From the NCBI GenBank assembly GCA_002633005.1, contig NMRA01000910.1, positions 21,103 through 66,688 on the forward strand: DNA of 45,586 bases. Reading direction: 5' to 3'. This DNA comes from Phoronis australis. Lineage: Eukaryota > Phoronida > Phoronidae. The notes under the pieces are model-generated. The model did no database searches. It worked only from the letters and a program-made list of their open reading frames with translations, and was not told the origin of the DNA. Positions 33,901 to 41,424 of this stretch are shown in pieces; the stretch's first letter is position 1, and every line of letters begins with the position of its first letter. The position numbers were made by a program, and so were the translations under genes.

Positions 33901-36900
33901 TCAGCTGGCAAGGCGCTGGGCCCAGGTTGACTGTTGTGCTCTGACGGCTCGGCAAACCCCTCGTCTTCTGTCCCTTTAGACCACGTTAACCTGGGGATTA
34001 GAAGACAGAGTTCTGGTACTCGGAAGCTTTCTAGAAAAGGAATCATGAAACGGTACGATTCCAGATTAGCTAGGAAGACACTTTGGTACCGAAGCATGAA
34101 TGCATGATGATTGGTTATGACAACGTAACAGACACATCCTGTCCGCTAAAGAACACATTGTCACATGAATGAGACGTTAATAAAGTTACCTCTTTTTCAT
34201 GTCAAAAGATTTCATTGCGGAGTTGCACTCGTCAGATGGTCTATCCGTCTTGGTCATTGAACCCCCGATGGCCGAGAAGACTTTGGGTAATGGTGTATTT
34301 CCCCCTCCAGCTGAGGAGAAGGGTGAGATGGAGCGAGGTGGGGAGTCCACCTGTAATGATTTAAGAAAAGGTAACAAAGGTGTAGGTAAGTATTCGGGCA
34401 AGTTTAGACAAGCACTGCACGGTGGTAAAATTACCAGAGATCCGATGTGGTTATAACTATCATGAATGACAAGGTACAATTCTAAGCAATAGCCACTTAC
34501 AGGGGTTCCGGATTTTGAGAACCACTTTTATGCCTGTTATTTAGAGGAAACTGGTTCTCAAAACGCGAGACCCCTGTTGGTGACTAATACCCAATGCCAA
34601 CTCATTGACAGATCTACAAACACTACCATAAAGTACAATGCATGCAGCTGTTTCACAACAAAGGTCACGATACAACAGCACATACAAGACATACAACTCT
34701 TTAAGGTTGCGAGAAAACAAAAGCAGCCTCCGCCAAATCCAAGCTCAAATTTCAGAGAACAAGATGGGCACTGTTGATCAGGTTCAAGTACACAAGATGA
34801 CTACAAAAAGAATTTAATAAACGCTGTGGAACCCCACTGCCTTAAATCTTAAACACAGCACACATTAACTGTACATGGCTGTGCACTTTTGTACAAGAAA
34901 TAGGTCATATCTATCAAGCAGGACAATTTACATTCAGGTATGTCCTCGTTACATCAAAAAATTACTATTATTCTTTAAATGCCAGGCGTGTAGTTGTGTT
35001 ATCATACCACACTTTGCCGAATAACCACATTTTACCATCAAAAAACTGCTTATACATTAAACTAACATTACCTTGAAAACTGTGGGTTTTGCAGTGGCTG
35101 CATTGGCTTTCTTTGTTGTCGCCTTCGACTTAGCCTTCTTGCCTTGCTTCTCTTTGAGCCATTGATCACAGGTGTCGTCCAACTCTACATAAGTGACCAC
35201 AATAAGTGAATGGCACTTGAGTACTTTGCACTACGATTAAGTGAACAATGAGTAAAACTAAGAACAACTATAACGGTGGGTAGTGCCTCGCAAGCTTTTT
35301 ACGTCGCTGCAGCGCAGCTAGGAATGAGCAACCACAAAAAAGGAACATTTTCCATGTGACTTATCGTTTTACAAATAGGCTCTTGTGATAGAAATATTCT
35401 TGGTGTCATAAAATTTAACTGCAAGATATGGTTTTTGCATGAATGAAGTCAAAATAATGATAAAAACAAGACAAAAAAGAGGAAACAGGAAACCAAATGA
35501 GAGGAAATCGAAACCACAGAGAATATCCTCTTAATGAAGGAAAATTTCAAGCTCTGCTGCGGTGAGAAGAATCAAGGGAAATGGAGATTTCTGTATTAAT
35601 TAACCAAAGCCACCATAATATTTAGGCTGTGCACCAACTGTCGAGCTTTCTAGGACATTATGTTTGTTATTCTGTATGTATTAGACAAACCCAATAGTGC
35701 TAAGAATGCTTTAGCAGGAATGGAAACACAATTCAAACGCTCAGGCATGGCAAATGATTCATAGCCTTTTCGCACTACATTTTGTCACCCTGCGAGAAAA
35801 TACCTAACAAAGAACGACCAGTCGCAGTACTTTTGAGCAATGACTGGTATCCGTCCCAGAAATACGTGTCTGCAGCAGGTACCAGAATGTGTGTCTGTTA
35901 TTTATCATAGTTATGTAAATTGACTAAGGAGTCGATCAGTAGTGGCGATGAAAGTCATTCAATAAGCAGGGCTTGGAATGACCAATGACAAAAAATGCGG
36001 AAACTTTTACGGCCCAAAAAGATGCGCGCTACCCAGNGCATGGCAAATGATTCATAGCCTTTTCGCACTACATTTTGTCACCCTGCGAGAAAATACCTAA
36101 CAAAGAACGACCAGTCGCAGTACTTTTGAGCAATGACTGGTATCCGTCCCAGAAATACGTGTCTGCAGCAGGTACCAGTGTGTGTCTGTTTTTTATCATA
36201 GTTATGTAAATTGACTAAGGAGTCGATCAGTAGTGGCGATGAAAGTCATTCAATAAGCAGGGCTTGGAATGACCAATGACAAAAAATGCGGAAACTTTTA
36301 CGGCCCAAAAAGATGCGCGCTACCCAGCCTTGAAATAGTCCATATGAACCTTTCTCCGACAAAAATCGGGAGGACTAAGAAAAAAAAACGTTACCACCAT
36401 CGGTAACATGCGTCTGCGTCTTTTTAGCTCGTCCGTCCACTCCCACCCCCACACATTTTTGGCTGCAGAGCCGTAGTATTTGTCACTGCGGTTTACAATC
36501 ACACGACACGACATTGAAAATCCCACCACGCTATCCCACAACCCTATAAATCCCTTATCACATTTGGCAATTTATGACTTCACCGTGGTCAGAGAAGTAG
36601 GAACTAAATACACGTAATTCAAGGTAGGCTTTCAAATACAAAACTGAGATTTTTTATAGAAACAGTGCACAACTGTTGCCATTCCATTGCCATGGCAATC
36701 ACTTACCGGAGACATCCGACCAGTAGTCATCAAACACTTCAAATCCATTCTCATCCCGTCGAATATTTTTCCCAGCTTTAACATCAAGTCCAGTTCTCCT
36801 GAAATGTTTATGATCCATTACATTGACACAACGTGGAATGCACAGACAAAACAGAATATCCCAAGTGCAGGTAATTTGTATCATATACTCATTTGGGCTA

Positions 36901-37254
36901 ATGCCCGCACCTAAATTTTTACTTCCAAATAAAATCATATGTTTTTGAGCTACAGTCAAGATTTTTCAATTTTAAATGCCCGAGGTGATACATGGACAAA
37001 CTCGGTACTTGATCAGAAACAAGTTTATTTCTCATAAAGACTAATTGTACTTATCTATAGCTGCAATTTAAGATATCCAAGACAAAATCATTGCTAACAA
37101 TAATCGTATTTCTAATGAAAGTGTTTCTTCTAATATTGAATAATAAACCTTAATATGTAACAAGACACACTCACGTTCCGAGAGTAGGGTTCTTGAAAGG
37201 ATTGACAAATACAGAGTCTGATGACTGGCTGGAGAAACTAGACAGGACAGAGCT
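20119..37254 (-). CDS. CENPC: Centromere protein C (CENP-C/Mif2 family), 19 coding exons, 5' end open
   Basis: CENP-C is the inner-kinetochore scaffold that binds CENP-A nucleosomes and recruits the Mis12 complex. Exons (high to low): 37254-37175, 36798-36707, 35184-35072, 34350-34190, 33990-33829, 33241-33080, 31692-31531, 29816-29783, 29193-28512, 28321-28157, 27198-27067, 26437-26324, 25424-25194, 23392-23285, 22385-22293, 21934-21803, 21174-20999, 20819-20729, 20189-20119. All junctions are GT-AG and in phase, totalling 2961 bases, 986 residues plus TGA (human is 943). Order: Mif2-type N-terminal motif (about 28-55), basic and acidic linker with duplicated exons (96-310), Ser/Lys-rich linker, CENP-C motif (774-795), cupin dimerisation domain (about 840-986). 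The first coding exon with the ATG is not identified; the protein starts mid-sequence at SSVLSSFSS. No exon is required in the assembly gap, since flanking phases agree. Confidence 0.93.
20190..20728. other. Last CENPC intron, no additional feature
   Basis: The 539-base intron between the last two coding exons contains short direct repeats of GGTATACCCATTT / GGCATACCCATTT type around 20420-20500 and nothing else I can name. Confidence 0.4.
21239..21349. mobile_element. Hairpin insertion flanked by an 11-bp direct repeat
   Basis: Perfect 20-base arms AAAAACCGGACAATCGCCGC (21278-21297) and its complement (21318-21337) surround a 20-base T-rich loop. ATCATGTACAT stands at 21239-21249 and again at 21339-21349, exactly 100 bases apart, and could be a target-site duplication or an internal recombination scar. 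The element lies in a CENPC intron. Confidence 0.55.
22293..22385 (-). CDS. CENPC: CENPC exon between the signature motif and the cupin
   Basis: The 93-base exon reads VFVADVLSPTVTEDDIAWNK then RKPKKGKRKT. It is the basic linker that follows the CENP-C motif in this family. A short imperfect repeat of its acceptor region (CACCTG-TGGCAGTAATGAA) lies immediately upstream at about 22384-22445. Confidence 0.85.
22712..22861. repeat. 30-bp tandem repeat, five copies
   Basis: ATGGCCTCAAGCAATGATGA plus TGTGCTGAAT is repeated at 22712, 22742, 22772, 22802 and 22832 with few changes. On the plus strand it spells MASSNDDVLN five times because the period is a multiple of three, but it lies in a CENPC intron without splice context, so I treat it as a minisatellite. 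Confidence 0.9.
23285..23392 (-). CDS. CENPC: CENPC exon carrying the CENP-C signature motif
   Basis: After the leading FYPSEAPDG the exon reads VRRSQRTRVATLQWYKNERV then HYDRRKS (motif about residues 773-795). This is the nucleosome-binding CENP-C motif (human VRRTKRTRLKPLEYWRGERI). The RR-x-x-RTR arginine anchor that contacts the H2A/H2B acidic patch is intact. The aromatic pair is W-Y instead of Y-W, and the usual Pro three positions before it is Thr. Confidence 0.95.
23896..24080. repeat. Head-to-head pair of tRNA-like SINE fragments
   Basis: On the minus strand, 23975-23896 carries an A-box-like TAGCTTAGTGGTAAGAGC, an anticodon-arm-like CTCTAGACCGGCAATCTAGAG (arms CTCTAGA/TCTAGAG) and a B-box-like GATTCGATTCCC. 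On the plus strand, 24031-24080 starts with the same CATCGGGTCC and repeats CGCTCAGAGGTAAGAAC and CTAGACCGGCAA, then ends. The two halves face away from a shared centre. They are tRNA-derived retroposon pieces in a CENPC intron, unlikely to be a functional tRNA. Confidence 0.6.
24580..25000. repeat. Dispersed repeat family B, copy 1, with a TG microsatellite
   Basis: Landmarks ACTCAATGCAAATTCAA, ACTGGGAATTAT, TTTCAAATATTTTGAAGGC, AAAGCTGAAATTCAAGGGC and TTTTCAAGAC recur in the same order at 31085-31450. A (TG)n tract interrupts this copy at 24668-24702. No protein-coding capacity is visible. The repeated TTCAAGGACTTT end sequence suggests a non-autonomous DNA transposon. Confidence 0.6.
25082..25153. 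mobile_element. Palindromic MITE family C, copy 1
   Basis: The 72-base unit is almost a complete palindrome: outer ends GTGCCCG/CGGGCAC and inner 15-base perfect arms TTTGAGAACCAGTTT (25092-25106) and AAACTGGTTCTCAAA (25129-25143) around a 22-base loop. A second member lies at 34500-34576. It sits just downstream of the CENPC exon at 25424-25194. Confidence 0.7.
25194..25424 (-). CDS. CENPC: CENPC exon with SILK and a central-motif-like segment
   Basis: The 231-base exon reads SAPRSILKKRTTRSRPSD then MLIRDHTVHQTPQETN and ends TERKKCKI at a GTTAGT donor chosen because it restores the frame into the signature exon. SILK (about 692-695) matches the PP1-docking SILK motif. KRTTRSRPSDML resembles the human central nucleosome-binding stretch RRISRRPSDWW, with the two Trp replaced. 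Confidence 0.85.
26324..26437 (-). CDS. CENPC: CENPC linker exon
   Basis: The 114-base exon reads SSGKRRSLSPEFTQRGDDEN then PSPELAEATPVRLASTP. It has several Ser-Pro and Thr-Pro sites, in keeping with the disordered, phosphorylated linker of the family. Its incoming phase fits directly to the exon across the assembly gap. Confidence 0.85.
26512..26831. other. Assembly gap of 320 n
   Basis: All bases are unknown. The gap lies in a CENPC intron; the exons on either side (27198-27067 and 26437-26324) join in frame, so no exon is needed here, although a phase-1 symmetric exon cannot be excluded. Confidence 1.
27067..27198 (-). CDS. CENPC: CENPC linker exon with second SVKF motif
   Basis: The 132-base exon reads TVKRSSVSPSPSKSPG then RRQSVKFTMTASDTEED. 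The SVKF at about 625-628 lies exactly 50 residues after the one in the preceding exon, and each is followed by an acidic stretch. Confidence 0.88.
27703..27895. repeat. 32-bp tandem repeat, six copies
   Basis: CCTAGATTAGA recurs at 27707, 27739, 27771, 27803, 27835 and 27867; units read TGCTTGTTTACCCTTG then a variable GTT. The array lies in the CENPC intron between the two SVKF exons. Confidence 0.9.
28157..28321 (-). CDS. CENPC: CENPC linker exon with KSVKF motif
   Basis: The 165-base exon reads DVQQSSDQLLESPVNETSK then AKSRKSVKFAKVQSPESN and DDERLEKRVYRKTPAVN. KSVKF at about 574-578 fits the PP1-binding RVxF consensus, and RKSV fits an Aurora kinase site on the same Ser. Confidence 0.88.
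28512..29193 (-). CDS. CENPC: Largest CENPC exon (disordered linker)
   Basis: The 682-base exon encodes residues 323-549, starting PGLPPPKFMSLSPPKSKDD directly after a TTTTTAG acceptor. The open frame continues upstream of the first Met, so that Met is not the start. It is rich in Ser, Lys, Arg and acidic residues with basic clusters RKRRSTTRK and SPSKKSRKSVLKRP, consistent with nuclear localisation and a disordered linker. The plus-strand open frame over the same bases is a shadow. Confidence 0.9.
29382..29558 (+). CDS. Small antisense ORF or exon inside a CENPC intron
   Basis: A 58-codon frame opens with ATG in a strong context (A at -3, G at +4) and reads MAKVTDIEPFTYESFAQLTP, VLAVDVKRSVKENPDIKIQ and RIQRLSKEKKPKTETDKSR before TAG. 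It has varied, non-repetitive, helix-friendly composition. An upstream TCTAG (ends 29372) and a downstream AG|GTAGAA would also allow it to be an internal exon. It lies in the intron between CENPC exons 29816-29783 and 29193-28512, on the opposite strand. I do not recognise the peptide. It is not a shadow of a CENPC exon. Confidence 0.4.
   Translation: MAKVTDIEPFTYESFAQLTPVLAVDVKRSVKENPDIKIQRIQRLSKEKKPKTETDKSR
29783..29816 (-). CDS. CENPC: Small CENPC exon
   Basis: The 34-base exon reads NLLENTSSGGQ. It is needed to connect the phase-2 donor of 31692-31531 (AA+G, Lys) to the phase-0 acceptor of 29193-28512, and has good CCAG and GTATAT sites. Confidence 0.8.
30557..31084. other. CENPC intron sequence without further features
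   Basis: Short open frames on both strands are present but lack splice sites or recognisable motifs. I see nothing here beyond intron. Confidence 0.4.
31085..31450. repeat. Dispersed repeat family B, copy 2
   Basis: It aligns by eye with 24620-25000 over its full length (ACTCAATGCAAATTCAA ... CAATTGGGAATAT ... TATTTCAAATATTTTTAAAGC ... AAAAGCTGAAATTCAAGGGC ... TTTTCAAGAC) without the TG tract. Both copies have the same orientation in CENPC introns. Confidence 0.6.
31531..33990 (-). CDS. CENPC: Three consecutive 162-base CENPC exons (duplicated linker unit)
   Basis: Exons 33990-33829, 33241-33080 and 31692-31531 are each exactly 162 bases and phase 2-2. The first reads LTWSKGTEDEGF ... DLDTTVTVES, the second TRSKLDPSPTRP ... 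SNSAMRGYQTHR, the third LTYSKASEVTPEP ... NLDGTFVVVQN. The preceding 34350-34190 exon (161 bases) ends ECNSAMKSFDMKK. The order is therefore A-B-A'-B', with A/A' sharing NSAM...R and B/B' sharing RLT(W/Y)SK at the start and LDxTxxV at the end. Confidence 0.85.
32458..33030. other. CENPC intron with an uninterpreted open frame
   Basis: A 104-codon minus-strand open frame lies at 32458-32772. It is hydrophobic and Phe/Ser/Tyr-rich, without splice context or motif that I can support, so I treat it as chance or as part of an unidentified element. Confidence 0.35.
34190..34350 (-). CDS. CENPC: CENPC exon, first member of the duplicated set
   Basis: The exon reads VDSPPRSISPFSSAGGGNT then PLPKVFSAIGGSMTKTD and RPSDECNSAMKSFDMKK. 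It enters in phase 0 and leaves with two bases, one base shorter than the 162-base units that follow. Confidence 0.88.
34500..34576. mobile_element. Palindromic MITE family C, copy 2
   Basis: Ends CAGGGG/CCCCTG and inner arms TTTTGAGAACCACTTT and AAACTGGTTCTCAAAA enclose a loop with TTATTTAGAGG. The inner arms match the copy at 25082-25153 except one base, while the outer ends differ. Confidence 0.7.
35072..35184 (-). CDS. CENPC: CENPC exon (basic segment)
   Basis: The 113-base exon reads LDDTCDQWLKEKQGKKAK then SKATTKKANAATAKPTVFK. The Lys/Ala-rich stretch follows the N-terminal Mif2-type motif. Confidence 0.88.
35745..36327. repeat. Contig-overlap duplication around a single n
   Basis: Bases 35745-36036 and 36038-36327 are nearly identical (a 2-base length difference and a few substitutions) and are separated by one n at 36037. 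As at 1175, this indicates unmerged contig ends or two haplotypes, so the CENPC intron is probably about 290 bases shorter than shown. Confidence 0.8.
36707..37254 (-). CDS. CENPC: CENPC N-terminal exons with Mif2-type motif
   Basis: Exon 37254-37175 reads SSVLSSFSSQSSDSVFVN then PFKNPTLG, and exon 36798-36707 reads RTGLDVKAGKNIRRDEN then GFEVFDDYWSDVS. The RTG-x-x-V, RRDE-x-GFE and DDYW pattern matches the N-terminal region of fungal Mif2, which contacts the Mis12 (Mtw1) complex. An upstream exon must supply the start; a candidate ATGGCGG lies at 38542-38536 on the minus strand with a GTGTTT donor, but its phase fits only if the acceptor shifts by two bases. Confidence 0.85.
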
Positions 37255-38119
37255 CTGAAACACAAAAGAGAATTCAGCAGGGCATTGTAGGATTACAGTT
37301 AGAATACAGACTGATCGATTTGGCGACCTGCAGACTTAGTTGGGTGACCTGGCAAAATCCCAAGTTCTCACACACATATCCGATCATGTGCTCAAAATAG
37401 TGATCAAGTAAATAGATGGAAGTCTAAATGGTTTAGTAAAAAGTAAAAGGATTCATGCAGACATGTTGTAATAGTCTGCTTCTCCCTTAGGTAGGAATCT
37501 TTGTCGAATGTTGTGTCTCCGAGGAAAATTATCCGTCACCGAGCAAATGGAATTTTCACTACTATTTAATGTACATTTTTGCTTCAACTTTGCATGGTTT
37601 TCAAAATGGGAACTTCCTAGTCATCTGGTTCCTCTGCAATTCATTATAAAATCAAGATTGTGCATGCCGGATTCAGTAAACAAGATGACATGCACACAAT
37701 GCGCACTGTTTGCTTCCAAGACTTGAAGGGAATAATGGAATTCAGTGTAAGAGGTAAGACCATTACATATTTGTTTATTCAACAAGCATTGTAAGGGTAT
37801 TGCTAATGGGAACACGGACTCTTTTTTTCCCAACACATAACGAGGAACGTGATGTATGCAAGAGTTGTCAGGAAATGTATTTCCTAGGGTCCTGGTGGAA
37901 GCTTATGAGTCTTGACAGCATCACACGGGCAAAAAGTTTCAAGTAGTGAGACGTTCATGTCAAAAAAAGGGACACTAAAAACAAAATGCACGTCGTAGAC
38001 ATGCACAGACCATTCAGGTGGCCCATTGCACTGGTCACCTTGAGAACTATTTTAAACTTTGTCACTATATACTAGTTTATAACCAAGTTGAGAGCTAGAG
38101 TAGAGACCTGACTCAAGAC

Positions 38120-38285
38120 ATCGAAAGTGTCTACACTGTACTCCACCGAGACTCGAACCCACGACCTTGAGTTTTGAGTTGTGGAGGAACCCATCCATCC
38201 GACTATTAACAACGCAATTGTCAGATAGGTTACTTTCATAGGCGGTGCAGCACTATAGCCCGCCAGCCCCCTATGATGCGCCGCC
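38120..38285 (-). repeat. tRNA-like SINE fragment
   Basis: On the minus strand GTGGGTTCGAGTCTCGG (near 38160-38146) is a near-perfect RNA polymerase III B box in a T-arm-like context. It is preceded by sequence with weak A-box similarity. I take it as a tRNA-derived retroposon remnant. Confidence 0.4.
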
Positions 38286-38535
38286 AATGATTTTTTATGG
38301 AGGTAATTGCCTATCTGCCGAGTGATGATGGGGGATGATAGTTTTTGTCAAGCCTCAGCCTCTGGCTCAAGGGTGTGCTTAATTAACCCCATGATCCTAC
38401 CCGATTAGAACGCTTTATGGGCATTGTGACGTTCACTTTGAAAAAGAAAACGCCCGACTAGAGGTTCAACTGTTTGCAGAACAGGTTTTGCGGAGTGTTA
38501 TATGTAAACAACTCATCCGAAACACTTCGAAACAT

Positions 38536-39060
38536 CCGCCATTTTCAAATGGACGTTGCTAAAAGTAGTTTGAACATCAAAATTTAAACATTCAATTTTG
38601 TAAAAGTTACAATATAAATAAACTCAGTCAAAATAATCAATAAATATTGGTTATAATTATTTTTGTTTTATTATCTTAAGATTTAAGAGTTAATAATAAT
38701 TCATTTTGTCAAATAATCACACTACACACGCGTACTATTTTTTATCCACCTCTGTCGCGCTCTTTTCGAAGTCACTTCCGGAGTTTTACTGATGACTTGG
38801 GACGTGGTTGTTCGTGTGTCTGAATATTTCGCGTTTGCCATGTGTAGCTTGTTTACAAAATAATGCTATTGTGTTCTTTATGAATCCACTTATATCTATA
38901 CAGTAAGAATTATTGAAAGTTGTGAATAACCATTGGGAGATGTTAAATACGACGGCTTGAACTTGAACATTCACTGACACTGACAGTCTGAGTCTGACAT
39001 TGTCACGGTCGGAATGATTCGTGAATTATCATTCATGCCAGTCAAGATGGCGGAGCAGAA
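38536..39060. promoter_or_regulatory. Candidate divergent promoter zone between CENPC and HAUS3
   Basis: It contains GTCACTTCCGGAGT (38771-38784, ETS core), a minus-strand ATGGCGG (38542-38536) and a plus-strand AAGATGGCGG (near 39045-39056), the kind of Kozak/5'-end sequence found at animal housekeeping starts. CENPC runs left and HAUS3 right of this zone. Actual transcription starts are not shown by sequence alone. Confidence 0.35.
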
Positions 39061-39114
39061 TCCTTTTTATTATGCGCCCACATATTTATATTGCCGTCAT
39101 CTCTGTCTGGGCAT

Positions 39115-40315
39115 CCGGGTGTCCGGCGTCCGCGGCTGGTTCTCCTAAACCCCTTGCAGGATCTTATTGAAATTTGACAAGTGTGTTCCTAAGACCTAAT
39201 GTAATGGCCTCTAATGGGGTTGCGGCGAGTTTCGGACCGACCCGAATACCACTGTTCCCTCTAGTGACAATTTTAGTTTTTTACGTTTGCCTCTGTATCT
39301 TCAAAGGTCCTCAATTGATTTTTATGAAATTTGGCTCATAGAAATCTTTTTATGAGTTGACTCTACCCTCTCGTTTTCTGATGGACTTGAGGCATTTTGT
39401 GCCATCTAGTGGCCGTTTTTACTGTTTTCGAGTTGTCTTTTTGGCGTCCGCCCCTCTAACAACCAAACCACTTTAAGGATGATTCTGAAAATTGGCATGT
39501 GTGTTCTTGCTATGAAGAAGACAGTTGACGATGATTTTCCGACAACTTCGACTACAGTGGTGCTTCCTAGTGGCAGTTTTGTTTGTTTTTTGTATCTCCT
39601 AAACGTTCTACAGGATCTTTATTAAATTTAGCAAATGTATATTTATATGAAGTTGACAACGGACGACGACGACTGTCGAACAGATCGGTGTACCGGTGTG
39701 TCCCCTAGTGGCAGTTTTAGTTGTTTACGTTTACCTCTTTATCTTTAAAGGTCTTCAACGGATTTCCATAAAATTCGTCACATAGACATTTGTGAGATGA
39801 CGCTATCCTATCATTTCAGATGGATTCGTAGTTTGCGCTACCTAGTGGCCATTTTTGTTGTTTTCGAGTCTGTTTTTTGGCGTCCGTCCCTCTGCCAACC
39901 AAACCACTCTAAGGATGAATGTGAAAGTTGGTATGTATGTTCTTTCTACAAAAGGGACAGTTGATGATGATTTTCCGATGACTTCGAGTACTGTGGCACC
40001 TCCTAGTGGCGGTTTTGTTTTTTTGCACCCATACCTGTATTTCCTAAGCCCTCTGCAGGATCTTTATTAAATGTAGTATGTGTATTGGTATGAAGTTAAC
40101 AAGAGAAGACGACGACTTTTAGATGGATCCGACGAACGCTGTGCCCCCCTAGTGGCAGTTTCATTTTTTTTCGTTTTCCTCGGTTTCTATGAAGTTCCTT
40201 GATGAATTTTAGTGAAATTTGGTAAATGGTTTTCTTTTAAAGAAACGGTGACATTTTCTGGTTTTCAGACGGATTCGACGTATTTTGTGCCATCTAGAGG
40301 CCATTTCGATGATAC
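39115..40315. repeat. Satellite-like array, about 145-bp subunits in 436-bp higher-order units
   Basis: CTAGTGGC-type blocks followed by T-rich sequence recur near 39258, 39403, 39567, 39703, 39842, 40002, 40149 and 40295, about 136-164 bases apart. The landmark TTTTTGGCGTCCG(C/T)CCCTCT at 39443 and 39879 shows a longer 436-base period made of three subunit types. Copies are 70-85 percent similar by eye. No coding capacity is apparent. Confidence 0.75.
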
Positions 40316-40408
40316 AAACAAAACCCCCTAAAAGCAACCATTTGTGATGCATTTGTGGGCACATTTCAACGCTCCGCATTGCTCTTGTAATGTAGTAGCT
40401 GAGACTAT

Positions 40409-40483
40409 CTGACTTAGGAATCGAACCAGCCACCCCGATAAAACCAGCAAGGCCAAGGGTGCTAACCATTCAACTAATACGAG
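40409..40483 (-). repeat. tRNA-like sequence (SINE head or tRNA pseudogene)
   Basis: Read on the minus strand it has an A-box-like TTAGTTGAATGGTTAGCACC and a perfect B box GGTTCGATTCC about 45 bases later, the normal tRNA spacing. The acceptor stem does not close convincingly and no Leu/Ser-type long arm is present, so a SINE origin is likelier than a working tRNA. Confidence 0.5.
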
Positions 40484-40924
40484 ATTTTCTGTAAATAACC
40501 CATGAGTGTGTATTCAGAAAATGAAAATTTGCAGACATTTTAGTGAAACCAAATTAACACCCAGGCGCTTATTTGGTAAAGGGGGGCATGTAAGTTGGAG
40601 GTCATAGTTTTGCTGACTTTCATATTTTTTACTTAAAACAGTGTTTTTTAAATTTCTGATAGTAAATGCATAATTCTCCTACACCTTGTTCGTTTTGATA
40701 TGTAAATGCTCCATAAAACTGAATTTGTGACAAAATGTTGACTGAGAGTGGGCTTTTAAGAGGAAATTTTACGGATACTTGACACCAGAAGTTGTAACAC
40801 CAAATAAAAGCCCATGGGCGTTTATTCTGCATAATTTTCCGAATAAAGGCTCATGGGCTTTTCTTCGGGTGGGCTTATCTACGGAAAACCCCGGTTAACG
40901 AGTAAACAATACCACCGTGTCTGT

Positions 40925-41205
40925 TTAGCAGCTGAGACGGTGATGCTCCCGTGGGACCATCGTACGCCGCAAGCTTTTTACTGATATGCCTCACACTGAT
41001 GAAACCATCAAAGTCACATTGCTATAAGTATCTTTTGCCCATAGAGGGACACCTTAGCAGACAAATACTCCCGTATTCAAACTTTTTTAGTAATTCTTCG
41101 TTCAGTTGCCCAAATTGGCAACTGGTCATCTTTATACTGCGCACTCCAGAAGATATGATGTCATATTCCCTTGCGCGTACAGTGAAAAAGCGAATTTTTG
41201 GTGCC
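40925..41205 (+). repeat. Dispersed repeat family A, copy 3
   Basis: The order GATGCTCCCGTGGGA, ATATGCCTCACACTGATG, CTTTTGCCCATAGAGGGACA, GGCAACTGGTCATC and AGATATGATGTCATA matches copies at 3385-3715 and 5375-5700 (inverted). It ends about 220 bases before the first HAUS3 coding exon. Confidence 0.6.
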
Positions 41206-41424
41206 AGTTCAATGCATATAGTCTAAGACTTGATACACAAACTCCTGCCAGTATGGACATGTATTTTCAAACACATAAGTTTTATAATTCCAGTCAAGTT
41301 TGAGTTTTCTGTTGTCAAGAACACTGATGCTGTAAGTGGAATAATATCAAGAAATCTTATAACTTTTGGCACCTTATTCATTTTTTTGATAAAGCTTTGT
41401 GTGATCTTGTTTTTTCCTTTGCAG

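Noticed and set aside
38072-38287. Minus-strand frame with a hydrophobic start
   Set aside because: It overlaps the tRNA-like SINE fragment with a B box and has no link in phase to CENPC.
40409-40483. Functional tRNA gene
   Set aside because: A and B boxes are good but the acceptor stem and anticodon arm do not fold convincingly; a SINE origin is likelier.
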